Below, one piece after another: positions 1 through 7,318 of a DNA stretch of 50,577 nucleotides. This DNA is from an uncultured Hyphomicrobiales bacterium (GTDB lineage Bacteria > Pseudomonadota > Alphaproteobacteria > Rhizobiales > Beijerinckiaceae). The notes beneath the pieces are model-generated. The model made no database searches and was not told the origin of the DNA. It worked only from the letters and a program-made list of their open reading frames with translations. The stretch is taken from contig CAIKAR010000104.1 in the NCBI GenBank assembly GCA_903825465.1, positions 1-50,577 of the forward strand, in the 5' to 3' direction. Numbering within the stretch: the first letter of the stretch is position 1; every line of letters begins with the position of its first letter. The position numbers were made by a program, and so were the translations under genes.

Positions 1-77
1 CATCATCTCGTAATGGGGGGCGACATCATTCCGTTACGACGGGCGACATCATCTCGTTATGATGGGCGGCTTCGACA
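1..77. repeat. 23-bp tandem repeat (three units), possible IS21-type element end
   Basis: Three head-to-tail units of 23 bp lie at 1-23, 24-46 and 47-69; the first may continue off the window. Each begins CATCAT, has CGT in the middle and ends in a G-rich stretch. Unit 3 holds a perfect inverted repeat, CATCAT-6 bp-ATGATG (47-64). Read on the minus strand from 77, the block opens TGTCGAAG and is followed by the iterated repeats. This is how IS21-family termini are usually built (TG/CA ends with internal repeats). No transposase is in the window, so a mobile-element end is inferred. A set of regulator operators upstream of the porin is the alternative. Confidence 0.5.
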
Positions 78-119
78 GGAATCAGCAGAGGCCCGGCCCA
101 CCCTTATATTCGAGGCACA

Positions 120-1007
120 ATGACCAAGTTTCTTCTTTCGACCGTCGCCCTTGCCGCTCTCACAACGGCCTCCTTTGCCGCCGACTTGCCGAGCCGCAAG
201 GCTCCCGAGGCCGCCCCCTACGTCGCAGCGCCGATTTTCACATGGACGGGTTTCTACCTCGGCTTGAACGCCGGTGGCGCGTGGACGGGCTCCTCGGTGC
301 GCAGCATCGTTCCCACGAACAACAGCTTAGGCGCCGCGAACCCCATCAACGCCACCGCCATCGCGGAAGCCGTTGCGGCCGGCGCCGGTAACACCAATTC
401 ATCCGGGATCATGGGCGGCGTCGAGGTCGGATATAATTACCAGTTCAGCAATGTCGTCGTTGGCATCGAGGCCGATCTCGACGCTTTGTCGGCCTCGAAG
501 ACGCGGGACACCGGAATTCTGACCCCGGCTGCTGGCGGTGGCGTCACGGTCCGCGACATCGACAAGGTCAGCCTCAACTACGAGGGTACATTGCGCGCCC
601 GCCTTGGCCTCGCGGCGAATCGCGCCCTGTTCTTCGTCACTGGCGGCGCCGCCTTGACGCAACAGAACTTCTCCCGCATTCAGCGCTGGAGCTTCGCCGA
701 TGGGTGTCCGATCGCTGTTGACGGTTTGCAGCAATGCCACACCGGCAGCGCCTCGCCAACTTCGGTCGGGTGGGTTCTCGGCGCTGGTATCGAATATGCA
801 ATCAACGATAACTGGACGGTGAAGGCCGAATATCTGCATTCGCAATTTGGCGGCGTGAAATTCACGACCTCGAACGTAAGTCCGGCTTTAGTCGGGAATC
901 CTCAGAATATCGTCCAATCCCTCAAGGGCACTTCGGTTGACGCGATCCGCGTCGGCATCAACTACAAGTTTGGCGCGCCGGCCTCGGCGGTTGTCGCCAA
1001 GTACTGA
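120..1007 (+). CDS. Outer-membrane beta-barrel porin, Omp31/opacity type
   Basis: A 295-residue protein with a clear signal peptide (about 1-20, cleaved after ASFA). The segment at about 39-54 (FTWTGFYLGLNAGGAW) is the hallmark first strand of the Omp31/Omp25-like family of rhizobia and Brucella. Alternating beta-strand patterning follows, including GYNYQF, LRARLGLA and KAEYLH, and the near-terminal strand is VGINYKFG. These proteins are small outer-membrane barrels, often abundant, with structural or adhesin roles; the exact function is unknown. GAGG at 112-115 supports the ATG at 120. Only about 40 bp separates the start from the tandem repeat, so its promoter may have been changed by whatever inserted there. 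A strong hairpin terminator follows. Confidence 0.9.
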   Translation: MTKFLLSTVALAALTTASFAADLPSRKAPEAAPYVAAPIFTWTGFYLGLNAGGAWTGSSVRSIVPTNNSLGAANPINATAIAEAVAAGAGNTNSSGIMGGVEVGYNYQFSNVVVGIEADLDALSASKTRDTGILTPAAGGGVTVRDIDKVSLNYEGTLRARLGLAANRALFFVTGGAALTQQNFSRIQRWSFADGCPIAVDGLQQCHTGSASPTSVGWVLGAGIEYAINDNWTVKAEYLHSQFGGVKFTTSNVSPALVGNPQNIVQSLKGTSVDAIRVGINYKFGAPASAVVAKY

Positions 1008-1030
1008 GAGCAAACAAACGCAAACGAGAA

Positions 1031-1060
1031 AAGCCCGGCCTCGCGCCGGGCTTTTTTTTT
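1031..1060. terminator. Rho-independent terminator after the porin gene
   Basis: The stem AAGCCCGGC/GCCGGGCTT closes on a short loop and is followed by a run of T up to 1060. A short A run before the stem makes it plausible for both strands, serving the porin on plus and the convergent receiver gene on minus. Confidence 0.9.
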
Positions 1061-1081
1061 GCGCGTTGGCGCGGCGGCCCG

Positions 1082-1459
1082 CTACGCGGACTTGCGGTCG
1101 GCGGTTTCATCGATCATCGCCCGCACCGCCGCCAGGAATTGGTCGTCGCTCGCGGGCACCACCAGCAAATCGCCGATGTCGGAAACCGCGTCGCGGAATT
1201 CCTCGGTGGTGGTAAAGAGCACTCTTACCTTGGGACATTGCGATTTCGCCATCAGCGCGAGGGACGCCCCGTTTGGATTTCCCTTCGGGAAACGCCCCTT
1301 CGTGATCAGCAACTCGATGTGCCGCGCGTGTTCCAGCGCGGCGAGCGCTTCAAGCGGCTTCGTGAAACAAACACATTCAAAGCCCGCCTCTCGCAAGACG
1401 GTGGCTCGGTGTTCCGCTCTCTCGATTCGGTCGTGCACAAGAACGACGCGGGCCGGCAT
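1082..1459 (-). CDS. Receiver-like protein lacking the phospho-acceptor aspartate
   Basis: 125 residues with the size and alternating alpha/beta layout of a CheY receiver. The first strand reads VVLVHD (5-10), giving one acidic residue where receivers normally have a pair. Strand 3 reads ELLITKGRFP (49-58), where active receivers have a D in the position of K54. The usual K-P near the C terminus is replaced by VVPAS. It therefore looks like a pseudo-receiver that cannot be phosphorylated in the standard way and probably works by protein contacts. It stands alone, with no output domain or adjacent kinase. It is transcribed away from the small gene at 1594 and converges with the porin. Confidence 0.65.
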   Translation of the reverse strand: MPARVVLVHDRIERAEHRATVLREAGFECVCFTKPLEALAALEHARHIELLITKGRFPKGNPNGASLALMAKSQCPKVRVLFTTTEEFRDAVSDIGDLLVVPASDDQFLAAVRAMIDETADRKSA

Positions 1460-1593
1460 GGCTCGTCTCCCGTGGTTGCGACATCGCGGCCAAGAATTAG
1501 ATCATCTGTTTCAAAAATCCAGAGCGCGACGGCAAATTTTTTGACCCGCTTTAGCCCCTCTGACTCTTTGCGAACAAACAGCGAACGTTTCGA

Positions 1594-1812
1594 ATGGCCA
1601 CGCCCGCCCTAAAACCCTATCCGTCCGACCCGGACACCGCGATCGACAACGCCATCGCATCGCGCGGCGGCGATGCGCGCGCCATCGTCGCCGCGTTGAT
1701 CGTCGCGATCGGATTTCTTGAAACGGAAGTCGCGCGCCTGCGGCCGGCCACATCGTTCAGATATGCGCGGGGACGGTTGGCGCTGTGGAACACGTCGAGA
1801 CGACGCGGCTAG
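1594..1812 (+). CDS. Small conserved-looking hypothetical protein
   Basis: 72 residues. The core around residues 27-52 (DARAIVAALIVAIGFLETEV) is predicted helical. It resembles short hypothetical proteins common in rhizobia, in which a DxR-x-A-LI start leads into a helix ending in E-E-RLR and a YARGR motif. No function is known. It lies divergently from the pseudo-receiver with about 130 bp between them. No strong ribosome-binding site is visible (weak AACG-rich leader), so the exact start is uncertain. The gene is short, and antisense reading frames also exist here, so the call rests mainly on familiarity of the motif. Confidence 0.5.
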   Translation: MATPALKPYPSDPDTAIDNAIASRGGDARAIVAALIVAIGFLETEVARLRPATSFRYARGRLALWNTSRRRG

Positions 1813-1983
1813 GCATTCGAGCGAGCGTTGGAAGGAGTGTGTGACGGCCGGCCTTGCTAGCCGCGAAAACACGCCTGTGATAAATCAACTGCGTGGCTTT
1901 GGGCCATTCTTCGCTGGCGATCACAACCTGAAAACAGGTTTGCCATCGCCATGGAAATGCATGTTCGAAGCCGAGGCCTTGAA

Positions 1984-3072
1984 ATGAACATCGCGGAATT
2001 TTTCGCTTGCCCACGCTGCCGTTCCGCTGAATTGGCGCCGCTCGACTCCGCGATCAGATGCGACGCTTGCGGCCGCTCCTATCCGATGTTCATGGGCATT
2101 CCCGATTTTCGCGCCGCCGACATCGACGAGACGGCGGATTTCTCAATGGACGAGGATATTCACGTCGCGCGGAAACTGAGCGAGGCCTTCGACAAGACAT
2201 CCACATTCAACGAGATGCTGGATATTTTCGAGAGGTTGCGGGAGTTGGCGCGCAAGGGACAGGACGTCGCGGGGATCGACATAACGCGCTTTATCGCCGA
2301 CCATGAAATCAAACCGGCTCCCATGCGCGCCGATCAAATCGCGCATGGGCACGACATCATGCTGAAAATCGACATGCACCTCGCCGAAATCAAGCGGGAC
2401 ATGCCGGAAAACGGCGTCGCGCTCGAGGATGGAGCGGGTCTTGGCCTCCTTGTGGACGGTTTGGCGAGCCGGTTTCGGCATCTGCTCGTGCTCGATTTTT
2501 CGCTCTGCTATCTCATTCTCGTCAAGAAAATAACTCAGGAACTCAAAATTGAAAACACGACGCTTATTTGCGGCAGCGCGGAGTTTTTGCCGGTGAGGGA
2601 CGGACTTTTGGATTTTGTGCATTCCAACAATGTTATCGAACACGTCAGGAAACAGGATTTGTTGATCTCCGAGGCCTGGCGGGTGCTGAAACCCGAAGGG
2701 TTTCTCTTTGTGAGGTCGCCCAACCGCTTTTCCCTGTATTTCGAGCCGCATTTCCGCCTTCCGGGATTTGGCTTCTTCCCCAAGGCCGTCCGTCGAAAAA
2801 TCATCCAAATCAGGCAAAACCGAAGCATCGACGATATCGCTCTGCTGTCGTTGAGCGAGTTGAAGGCGCTGCTGCGCGATAATTTCCGCGGCTCGGTTTT
2901 TGTGACGTTTATTCCCCGGCGTCTCGCGACCACGGCGTCGGGCGGCAAAATCCGCGGCGCGCTGGTAAACGCTCTCAACTCCAGGATGTTGGGGCCCGTC
3001 ACAGATTCCTTGATCAACTCGGCGTTGCTCGGCGCCATGCCTTACCACACGGCGCTTTGCTTCAAATATTAG
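1984..3072 (+). CDS. SAM-dependent methyltransferase with N-terminal zinc ribbon
   Basis: 362 residues. An N-terminal Trm112-like zinc ribbon has Cys9, Cys12, Cys26 and Cys29. A helical insert follows, then a class I methyltransferase domain (Methyltransf_11 type) with motif I at about 148-154 (LEDGAGLG, a variant of the usual D-x-GxGxG), the acidic residue at the end of strand 2 near D171, and a post-motif SNNVIEHV at about 214-221. Substrate unknown; such proteins often act on small molecules, lipids or glycans. I chose 1984 rather than the upstream ATG at 1951 because GAGG sits 7 bp before it. Several stretches are clearly AT-richer than the neighbours (for example around 2520-2580), and a tRNA gene follows, which is compatible with acquisition. 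Confidence 0.85.
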   Translation: MNIAEFFACPRCRSAELAPLDSAIRCDACGRSYPMFMGIPDFRAADIDETADFSMDEDIHVARKLSEAFDKTSTFNEMLDIFERLRELARKGQDVAGIDITRFIADHEIKPAPMRADQIAHGHDIMLKIDMHLAEIKRDMPENGVALEDGAGLGLLVDGLASRFRHLLVLDFSLCYLILVKKITQELKIENTTLICGSAEFLPVRDGLLDFVHSNNVIEHVRKQDLLISEAWRVLKPEGFLFVRSPNRFSLYFEPHFRLPGFGFFPKAVRRKIIQIRQNRSIDDIALLSLSELKALLRDNFRGSVFVTFIPRRLATTASGGKIRGALVNALNSRMLGPVTDSLINSALLGAMPYHTALCFKY

Positions 3073-3150
3073 GCCCCGGAGACGACACCGAGGGCCGCGT
3101 CGATGGCATGGACATGCCCACACCCCGCGGATTTCTTTTTTGTTCTGAAA

Positions 3151-3227
3151 TGGCGCGCCCGGAGAGATTCGAACTCCCGACCCCTAGATTCGTAGTCTAG
3201 TGCTCTATCCAGCTGAGCTACGGGCGC
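3151..3227 (-). tRNA. tRNA-Arg (anticodon ACG)
   Basis: A full cloverleaf can be folded on the minus strand. The acceptor stem is GCGCCCG/CGGGCGC. The anticodon stem is CTAGA/TCTAG with loop CTACGAA (anticodon ACG), and the T-loop is GTTCGAATC. The 3' CCA is encoded (TGG at 3151-3153 on plus). No duplicate of its 3' end is obvious within the window. Confidence 0.97.
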
Positions 3228-3350
3228 GTGATGCCTGCGAATCGCAAGATCCGGAGACTTTGCGGGACGTTCGGCGTGGCCGGATTTGGTCCGGCGCGGC
3301 GCACCGTGTAGCGGCTTCGCGTGGGCTTTGCAACAGGCTCATTCGCGGGT

Positions 3351-4805
3351 TCAATCCGCCGCCGGCAGCAGAACCCGGAACGACGCGCCGCCGAGGCCTT
3401 CGGCGGGCGCGGCGTCAAGCGAAATGTCGCCGCCCAGCGCGCGGGCGATGTCCGCGGCGATGGCGAGGCCCAGCCCCGTCCCGCCGGGGCGCGTGCCGCC
3501 CTGAAAGGCTTCGAACAGGCGCGCCCGGGCGCGCTCGGGCACGCCGGTGCCGCTGTCGGCGATTTCAATCTCGATTTTGCCTGGACGCCGTGTCGCCCGC
3601 GCCCGCACCACCGAGCCAATGCCGGGGCGCGGCCCGGCGCTGTTCAACGCCTCCACCGCGTTGCGGGCGATGTTCAGCAAGGCGCGGAAAAGCTGCTCGC
3701 GGTCGACGTTGACGCGAACGCCGGCGGGGGCCTCGTTGAGCAGGCGCACCGAACCGCCGCCGCCGGGCGCCAGCGTTTCGAAGACTTCGGCCACGAGCGG
3801 GGCCAGTTCGACCCGTTCGAACACGGGTTCGGGCTCGGCGGCCTTGCCGTAGTTGAGGGTCGATTGGCAATAGGCGATGGCGCGGTCGAGCGTCGCCACG
3901 AGGCGGGGCGAGAGGTTGCGGCTCAGCGGGTCCGAAAGCGCCGCGAGCCTGTCCGACAACAACTGCGCGGAGGTCAAGATGTTGCGCAGGTCGTGGTTGA
4001 TCTTGGCGACCGCGAGGCCGAGCGCGGCGAGGCGCCTTGATCGGTTGAGTTCGCGCACGAGCGCCCGCTGCATCGCCGCCAACGCTTCTTCCGCCCTGCC
4101 GATCTCGTGCCTTCGGCCGGAAGGCTGGATGATCAGGGTCGCGTTGTCCGGATCGGCGCCGAAAGCCGCGATGCTCGATGTCAGCCGGCGCACCGGCGCG
4201 AGCACCATTCTGTGCAGGGCGAACAGCGCCAACGCCGCCACCGCGGCCGAGATCGCCAGCGTCAATTCCAGAATGCGGACCGAATAGGCCAGCATCGCCT
4301 TGCGCAGCGGCGCCTCGTCGATGGCGATCTCGATGTATTGCGCGCCCATCGGCGCGGCGCCGGTGATGTCGAGAATCCGGCCGTCGCCGGCGAACAGGGT
4401 GCGAAAGGCCGCCATGATCGACCACATCTCGCCCGCGGTGCGCGGATCGTAGAATTCGTCGATCTTCGGCGGCATGTCGGAAACGGCGAGAAGCCGCCGC
4501 GTGTCCTTGGTCTTGAGCACGAGCATGCGCGCGCCGACGCTGGAGAGAATCGATTTCGCGAGGTCTTCCGGCACCATGTCGGAGCGCGCCGCGGCGAAGA
4601 CAAGCGCGGCGGTGTGGGCCGCGGCGAGGCGGTCGCGCAGCCAGTCGTCGCGAAAGCGGGCGATGGCGGGAACGTAGATCGCGATTTCCGCAAGCAGGGC
4701 GAAGCACGCCACAAGCGACAGCACCCGCGCGCCAAGGCCAAAGCCGCGCCGCGCCACCGCCGGCTTTCGCGCGGCGGCGCCTTCAAGGGGTGGGTTCGCG
4801 TTCAT
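3351..4805 (-). CDS. Membrane-bound sensor histidine kinase
   Basis: 484 residues. Transmembrane segments at about 25-46 and 177-197 flank a periplasmic domain of about 130 residues, and a HAMP-like stretch follows (about 198-250). The H box is KINHDLRN with His271, the N box is NIARNAVEAL near 378-387, and the G boxes are DSGTGV (417-422) and GGTGLGLAI (441-449), so the catalytic core is complete. The H box is of the HDLRN type found in orphan rhizobial kinases. No response regulator lies beside it. The upstream gene on the same strand is the flavoprotein at 4933-6339, with a 127-bp gap. The pairing suggests a link between that enzyme and signalling but does not prove it. Confidence 0.9.
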   Translation of the reverse strand: MNANPPLEGAAARKPAVARRGFGLGARVLSLVACFALLAEIAIYVPAIARFRDDWLRDRLAAAHTAALVFAAARSDMVPEDLAKSILSSVGARMLVLKTKDTRRLLAVSDMPPKIDEFYDPRTAGEMWSIMAAFRTLFAGDGRILDITGAAPMGAQYIEIAIDEAPLRKAMLAYSVRILELTLAISAAVAALALFALHRMVLAPVRRLTSSIAAFGADPDNATLIIQPSGRRHEIGRAEEALAAMQRALVRELNRSRRLAALGLAVAKINHDLRNILTSAQLLSDRLAALSDPLSRNLSPRLVATLDRAIAYCQSTLNYGKAAEPEPVFERVELAPLVAEVFETLAPGGGGSVRLLNEAPAGVRVNVDREQLFRALLNIARNAVEALNSAGPRPGIGSVVRARATRRPGKIEIEIADSGTGVPERARARLFEAFQGGTRPGGTGLGLAIAADIARALGGDISLDAAPAEGLGGASFRVLLPAAD

Positions 4806-4932
4806 GCCGGGCCCATGGCGTTTTCAGGCGAAGCGGAGCGGGTGTTTGCTTGTCGGCCGCCCGATTCCGGCGGCGCGGTTCCAATAGTCCAAAGCGGGTT
4901 CCAGTTCCACCGGGGCGGCGCCGCGCCTAGCC

Positions 4933-6339
4933 CTAGCGTTTCAGAAACCGCCACGGACGGCGCCGTTCGCCGCCGTTCCCCGACGGCCTCGCGGACAGGG
5001 CCGCCACACGCGTCGTCTCCGACAGCGAGGGATGGCCGGGAACGACATCCGCCATGTCGTGGATCGTCAAGCCCTTCGCCAGCGCGAGTTGCCAGGGAAC
5101 GATCAAATCCACCGCGCCGCGCCCGACTATTCCCACGCCGACGATCCGTCCGTTGGGCGTGTAAAGCGCTTTGACATGCCCGTGGGCGTTCCCGGCGGCG
5201 ACCGCCGCCTCGTTTCGCGCGAAGCCGGCCCGCGCCACCCGCAGCGCGCCGTGGCGGCCCCGCGCCGCGGTTTCATCGAGACCAACCAGCGCGATTTCAG
5301 GATCGAGATAGACGACGCGGGGAACTCTCGCGGGTTCGAATTCGCCGCCCGCTATCACAACGCGGGCGTGTTGACGCGCGGCGTGGACCGAGGCGGGCCC
5401 GCCAATGGCGTCGCCGATCGCCGCGACGCGCGGATTGCGGGTTCTCAGGCGGGCGTCGACCTTGATCCCGTCCCGGTCGAACGCGACTCCCGCGGCCTCA
5501 AGTCCGAGGCCCTCGACGTTGGGACTAGCGCCGGCGGCGACAAGAATATGCGAGCCGTCGAGCGTCCGCTCGCCAGACGCGTCGGTGAAAACAACCCGGA
5601 CGCCGGCGGCGCCCAGCGGTTCGACCCGCCTGATCGCGGCGTTCTCGACAATATCGACGCCCTCCGCGCGCAATCGCGCCAGCGCGATATCGGCGAGTTC
5701 GGGATCGACGCCATCAAGCGGCCGGCGCGACGCGAGCACCGTCGCGCGCGCGCCAAGCCGGCGCCAGATCTGCGCGATCTCAAGACCGCGCGGATCGTCG
5801 CCGACGATAATCGCTTCGGCGGGGATTTCCTCGAGGTCGAAGATCGAATCCGTTGTCAGAAAGCGCGTCGTTTCAAGGCCGGGGATCCCCGGCACATCGG
5901 GCCGCGCTCCCGTCGCGACAACGAATTTCTTCGCCTTGACGACCACGCCTCCGGCTTCGACCGCGTCGCGCGACACAAAGCGGGCGGCGGCGTTAATCAC
6001 CTGGATGCCAAGCGCCGCCAGGCGCCCGGGCGAAAACTCGGGAGCGTCAGTCGCGGCGAGGCGCCGCAGATGATCGCGCAAAACACGGGGCTCGACAGCC
6101 GCTTGGCCGCCGCCGACGCCGAAGCCCCGGCCCCGCTCAATGCTCCGCGCCAAACGCCCGGCCTCAATCATCGCCGCCATGGCCGCGCCCGCGCGACGCG
6201 GATGCGCGCCTCCCGGCGTTTCCGCCTTTTCGATCAAGACCACGGAGGCGCCCGTCGCGACGGCCTCTGTCGCCAGCGCCAAACCGGCGGCGCCGGCCCC
6301 AATCACGCAAAAATCCGGCTGTGGAGACGCGGCGCTCAT
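4933..6339 (-). CDS. FAD-dependent pyridine nucleotide-disulfide oxidoreductase-like protein without redox cysteines
   Basis: 468 residues with the layout of dihydrolipoyl dehydrogenase and mercuric reductase. The FAD-binding motif is VIGAGAAGL (12-20), a second dinucleotide site lies near AIIVGDDPRGLE, the FAD-contact motif is NPRVAAIGD, and a C-terminal dimerisation domain ends with GHPSLSE, matching the usual HPT-x-SE active-site base motif. The canonical redox motif GG-T-C-x4-C is replaced by GGAHPRRAG (43-51), so neither cysteine is present. It is therefore unlikely to do classic disulfide chemistry. I chose ATG at 6339 because residues upstream of it do not resemble the family. It may be co-transcribed with the histidine kinase. 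Confidence 0.85.
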   Translation of the reverse strand: MSAASPQPDFCVIGAGAAGLALATEAVATGASVVLIEKAETPGGAHPRRAGAAMAAMIEAGRLARSIERGRGFGVGGGQAAVEPRVLRDHLRRLAATDAPEFSPGRLAALGIQVINAAARFVSRDAVEAGGVVVKAKKFVVATGARPDVPGIPGLETTRFLTTDSIFDLEEIPAEAIIVGDDPRGLEIAQIWRRLGARATVLASRRPLDGVDPELADIALARLRAEGVDIVENAAIRRVEPLGAAGVRVVFTDASGERTLDGSHILVAAGASPNVEGLGLEAAGVAFDRDGIKVDARLRTRNPRVAAIGDAIGGPASVHAARQHARVVIAGGEFEPARVPRVVYLDPEIALVGLDETAARGRHGALRVARAGFARNEAAVAAGNAHGHVKALYTPNGRIVGVGIVGRGAVDLIVPWQLALAKGLTIHDMADVVPGHPSLSETTRVAALSARPSGNGGERRRPWRFLKR

Positions 6340-6460
6340 GCGGGCCGCCGCGCGCCGCTGGCGCGACCGCCAGATCGATTGTGGTTGTCCATCGTTCGCA
6401 TATACACTCGCCCCGAGACGCGGGCCTCCGCGTCCGTTGTTCAAAATCCAGGCTGGCGGA

Positions 6461-6490
6461 TTGACACCCGGCCGGCCCAACACCTATAAG
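6461..6490 (+). promoter_or_regulatory. Sigma-70-type promoter candidate for rpmH-rnpA-yidC
   Basis: TTGACA at 6461-6466 and TATAAG at 6485-6490 are separated by 18 bp, giving a good housekeeping promoter pointing at rpmH. The leader to the rpmH start would be about 180 nt. The same interval (6340-6680) carries the divergent start of the flavoprotein gene. I see no other gene in it and no cluster of DnaA boxes. Confidence 0.6.
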
Positions 6491-6680
6491 GCCGCACGAT
6501 TTCGGCGCGCGCCGGCGTCGTCGGTATTCTGTTTTTCGCCAATGGGCAAAGCCCGTGTCGCGATCGACAGGTTGCCGACCGGCGATTGCGCCTTAAAGCG
6601 GATGATTCTGTCCATTAAAACTGGGACAAGCGCGGCGCCTCGGCGGGCCAGCGCGGCGTGTCCGGATTTCGGAGCCTGTT

Positions 6681-6815
6681 GTGAAGCGGACCTTTCAACC
6701 CAGCAAAATCGTGCGCAAGCGCCGGCATGGTTTCCGCGCCCGCATGGCGACAACGGGCGGCCGCAAGGTTGTCGCGGCGCGCCGCAACCGCGGCCGCAAG
6801 CGTTTGTCCGCCTGA
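6681..6815 (+). CDS. rpmH: 50S ribosomal protein L34
   Basis: A 44-residue basic protein starting with GTG. It opens [18 protein letters not shown] and ends [10 protein letters not shown], matching L34 along its whole length. It is a component of the large ribosomal subunit. rnpA follows 38 bp downstream in the same orientation, the near-universal bacterial arrangement. A strong promoter candidate lies about 190 bp upstream. The GTG start is preceded by GGAG at 6671-6674. Confidence 0.97.
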   Translation: MKRTFQPSKIVRKRRHGFRARMATTGGRKVVAARRNRGRKRLSA

Positions 6816-6853
6816 CCGGGCGACAAGCTTCCGCCCGGGAGGACCGCCGGCCC

Positions 6854-7318
6854 ATGACTGGTCCAGAAGCCCTTGTTTCGCCACCGCCGGATACCCGGTG
6901 GGGGTTCGCGCGGTTGACAAAACGCGCCCAGTTTCAACGTGTCGCCAAGGGTCGGCGCGGCAACGCGCGTTGCGTGGCGTTGCAGGCGGCCACGTCCACT
7001 GACGACGCCGAGCCCCGGATCGGCCTGACCATTACGCGGAAAGTCGGCGGCTCCGTCGAACGCAACCGCATTCGCCGCCGCTTGCGGGCGGCGCTCAAAC
7101 TGGCGGCGGGAAACGGGCAGCGGCAGGGACACGATTACGTCGTCGTGGCGCGCCGCGAGGCGCTCCAGACGCCCTTTCCCGAGCTCTGTTCCGACCTTGC
7201 CAAGGCCTTTGAGCGCGTCCATCAGGCGCGGGAACGCGGCGCGGGCCCGCCCCGCAAAAAACCCGGTTCGCCGCCGTCGCGCGCGCCGTCCAACCCCAGC
7301 GAGCCCTTGGCCGTATGA
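6854..7318 (+). CDS. rnpA: Ribonuclease P protein component
   Basis: 154 residues. The core shows the RnpA features: [14 protein letters not shown] near the start, the RNR motif within [14 protein letters not shown], and [10 protein letters not shown] after it. The protein binds the RNase P RNA and helps process tRNA 5' ends. Compared with typical members (about 120 residues) it has an N-terminal extension of about 20 residues and a proline/lysine-rich tail. A TTG codon just before TKRAQF is an alternative start that would remove the extension. Its TGA overlaps the ATG of yidC (ATGA), which indicates translational coupling. Confidence 0.92.
   Translation: MTGPEALVSPPPDTRWGFARLTKRAQFQRVAKGRRGNARCVALQAATSTDDAEPRIGLTITRKVGGSVERNRIRRRLRAALKLAAGNGQRQGHDYVVVARREALQTPFPELCSDLAKAFERVHQARERGAGPPRKKPGSPPSRAPSNPSEPLAV

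Noticed and set aside
2143-3123. Long minus-strand open frame opposite the methyltransferase
   Set aside because: High-GC codon bias leaves long antisense frames. The plus frame has clear zinc-ribbon and SAM motifs, the minus frame has none.
6340-6680. Possible replication origin near rpmH
   Set aside because: No cluster of DnaA boxes or AT-rich unwinding region is visible, and alphaproteobacterial origins usually lie near hemE.
6140-6853. Long N-terminal extension of RnpA
   Set aside because: It would overlap rpmH and has no RnpA similarity; the start at 6854 fits the operon.
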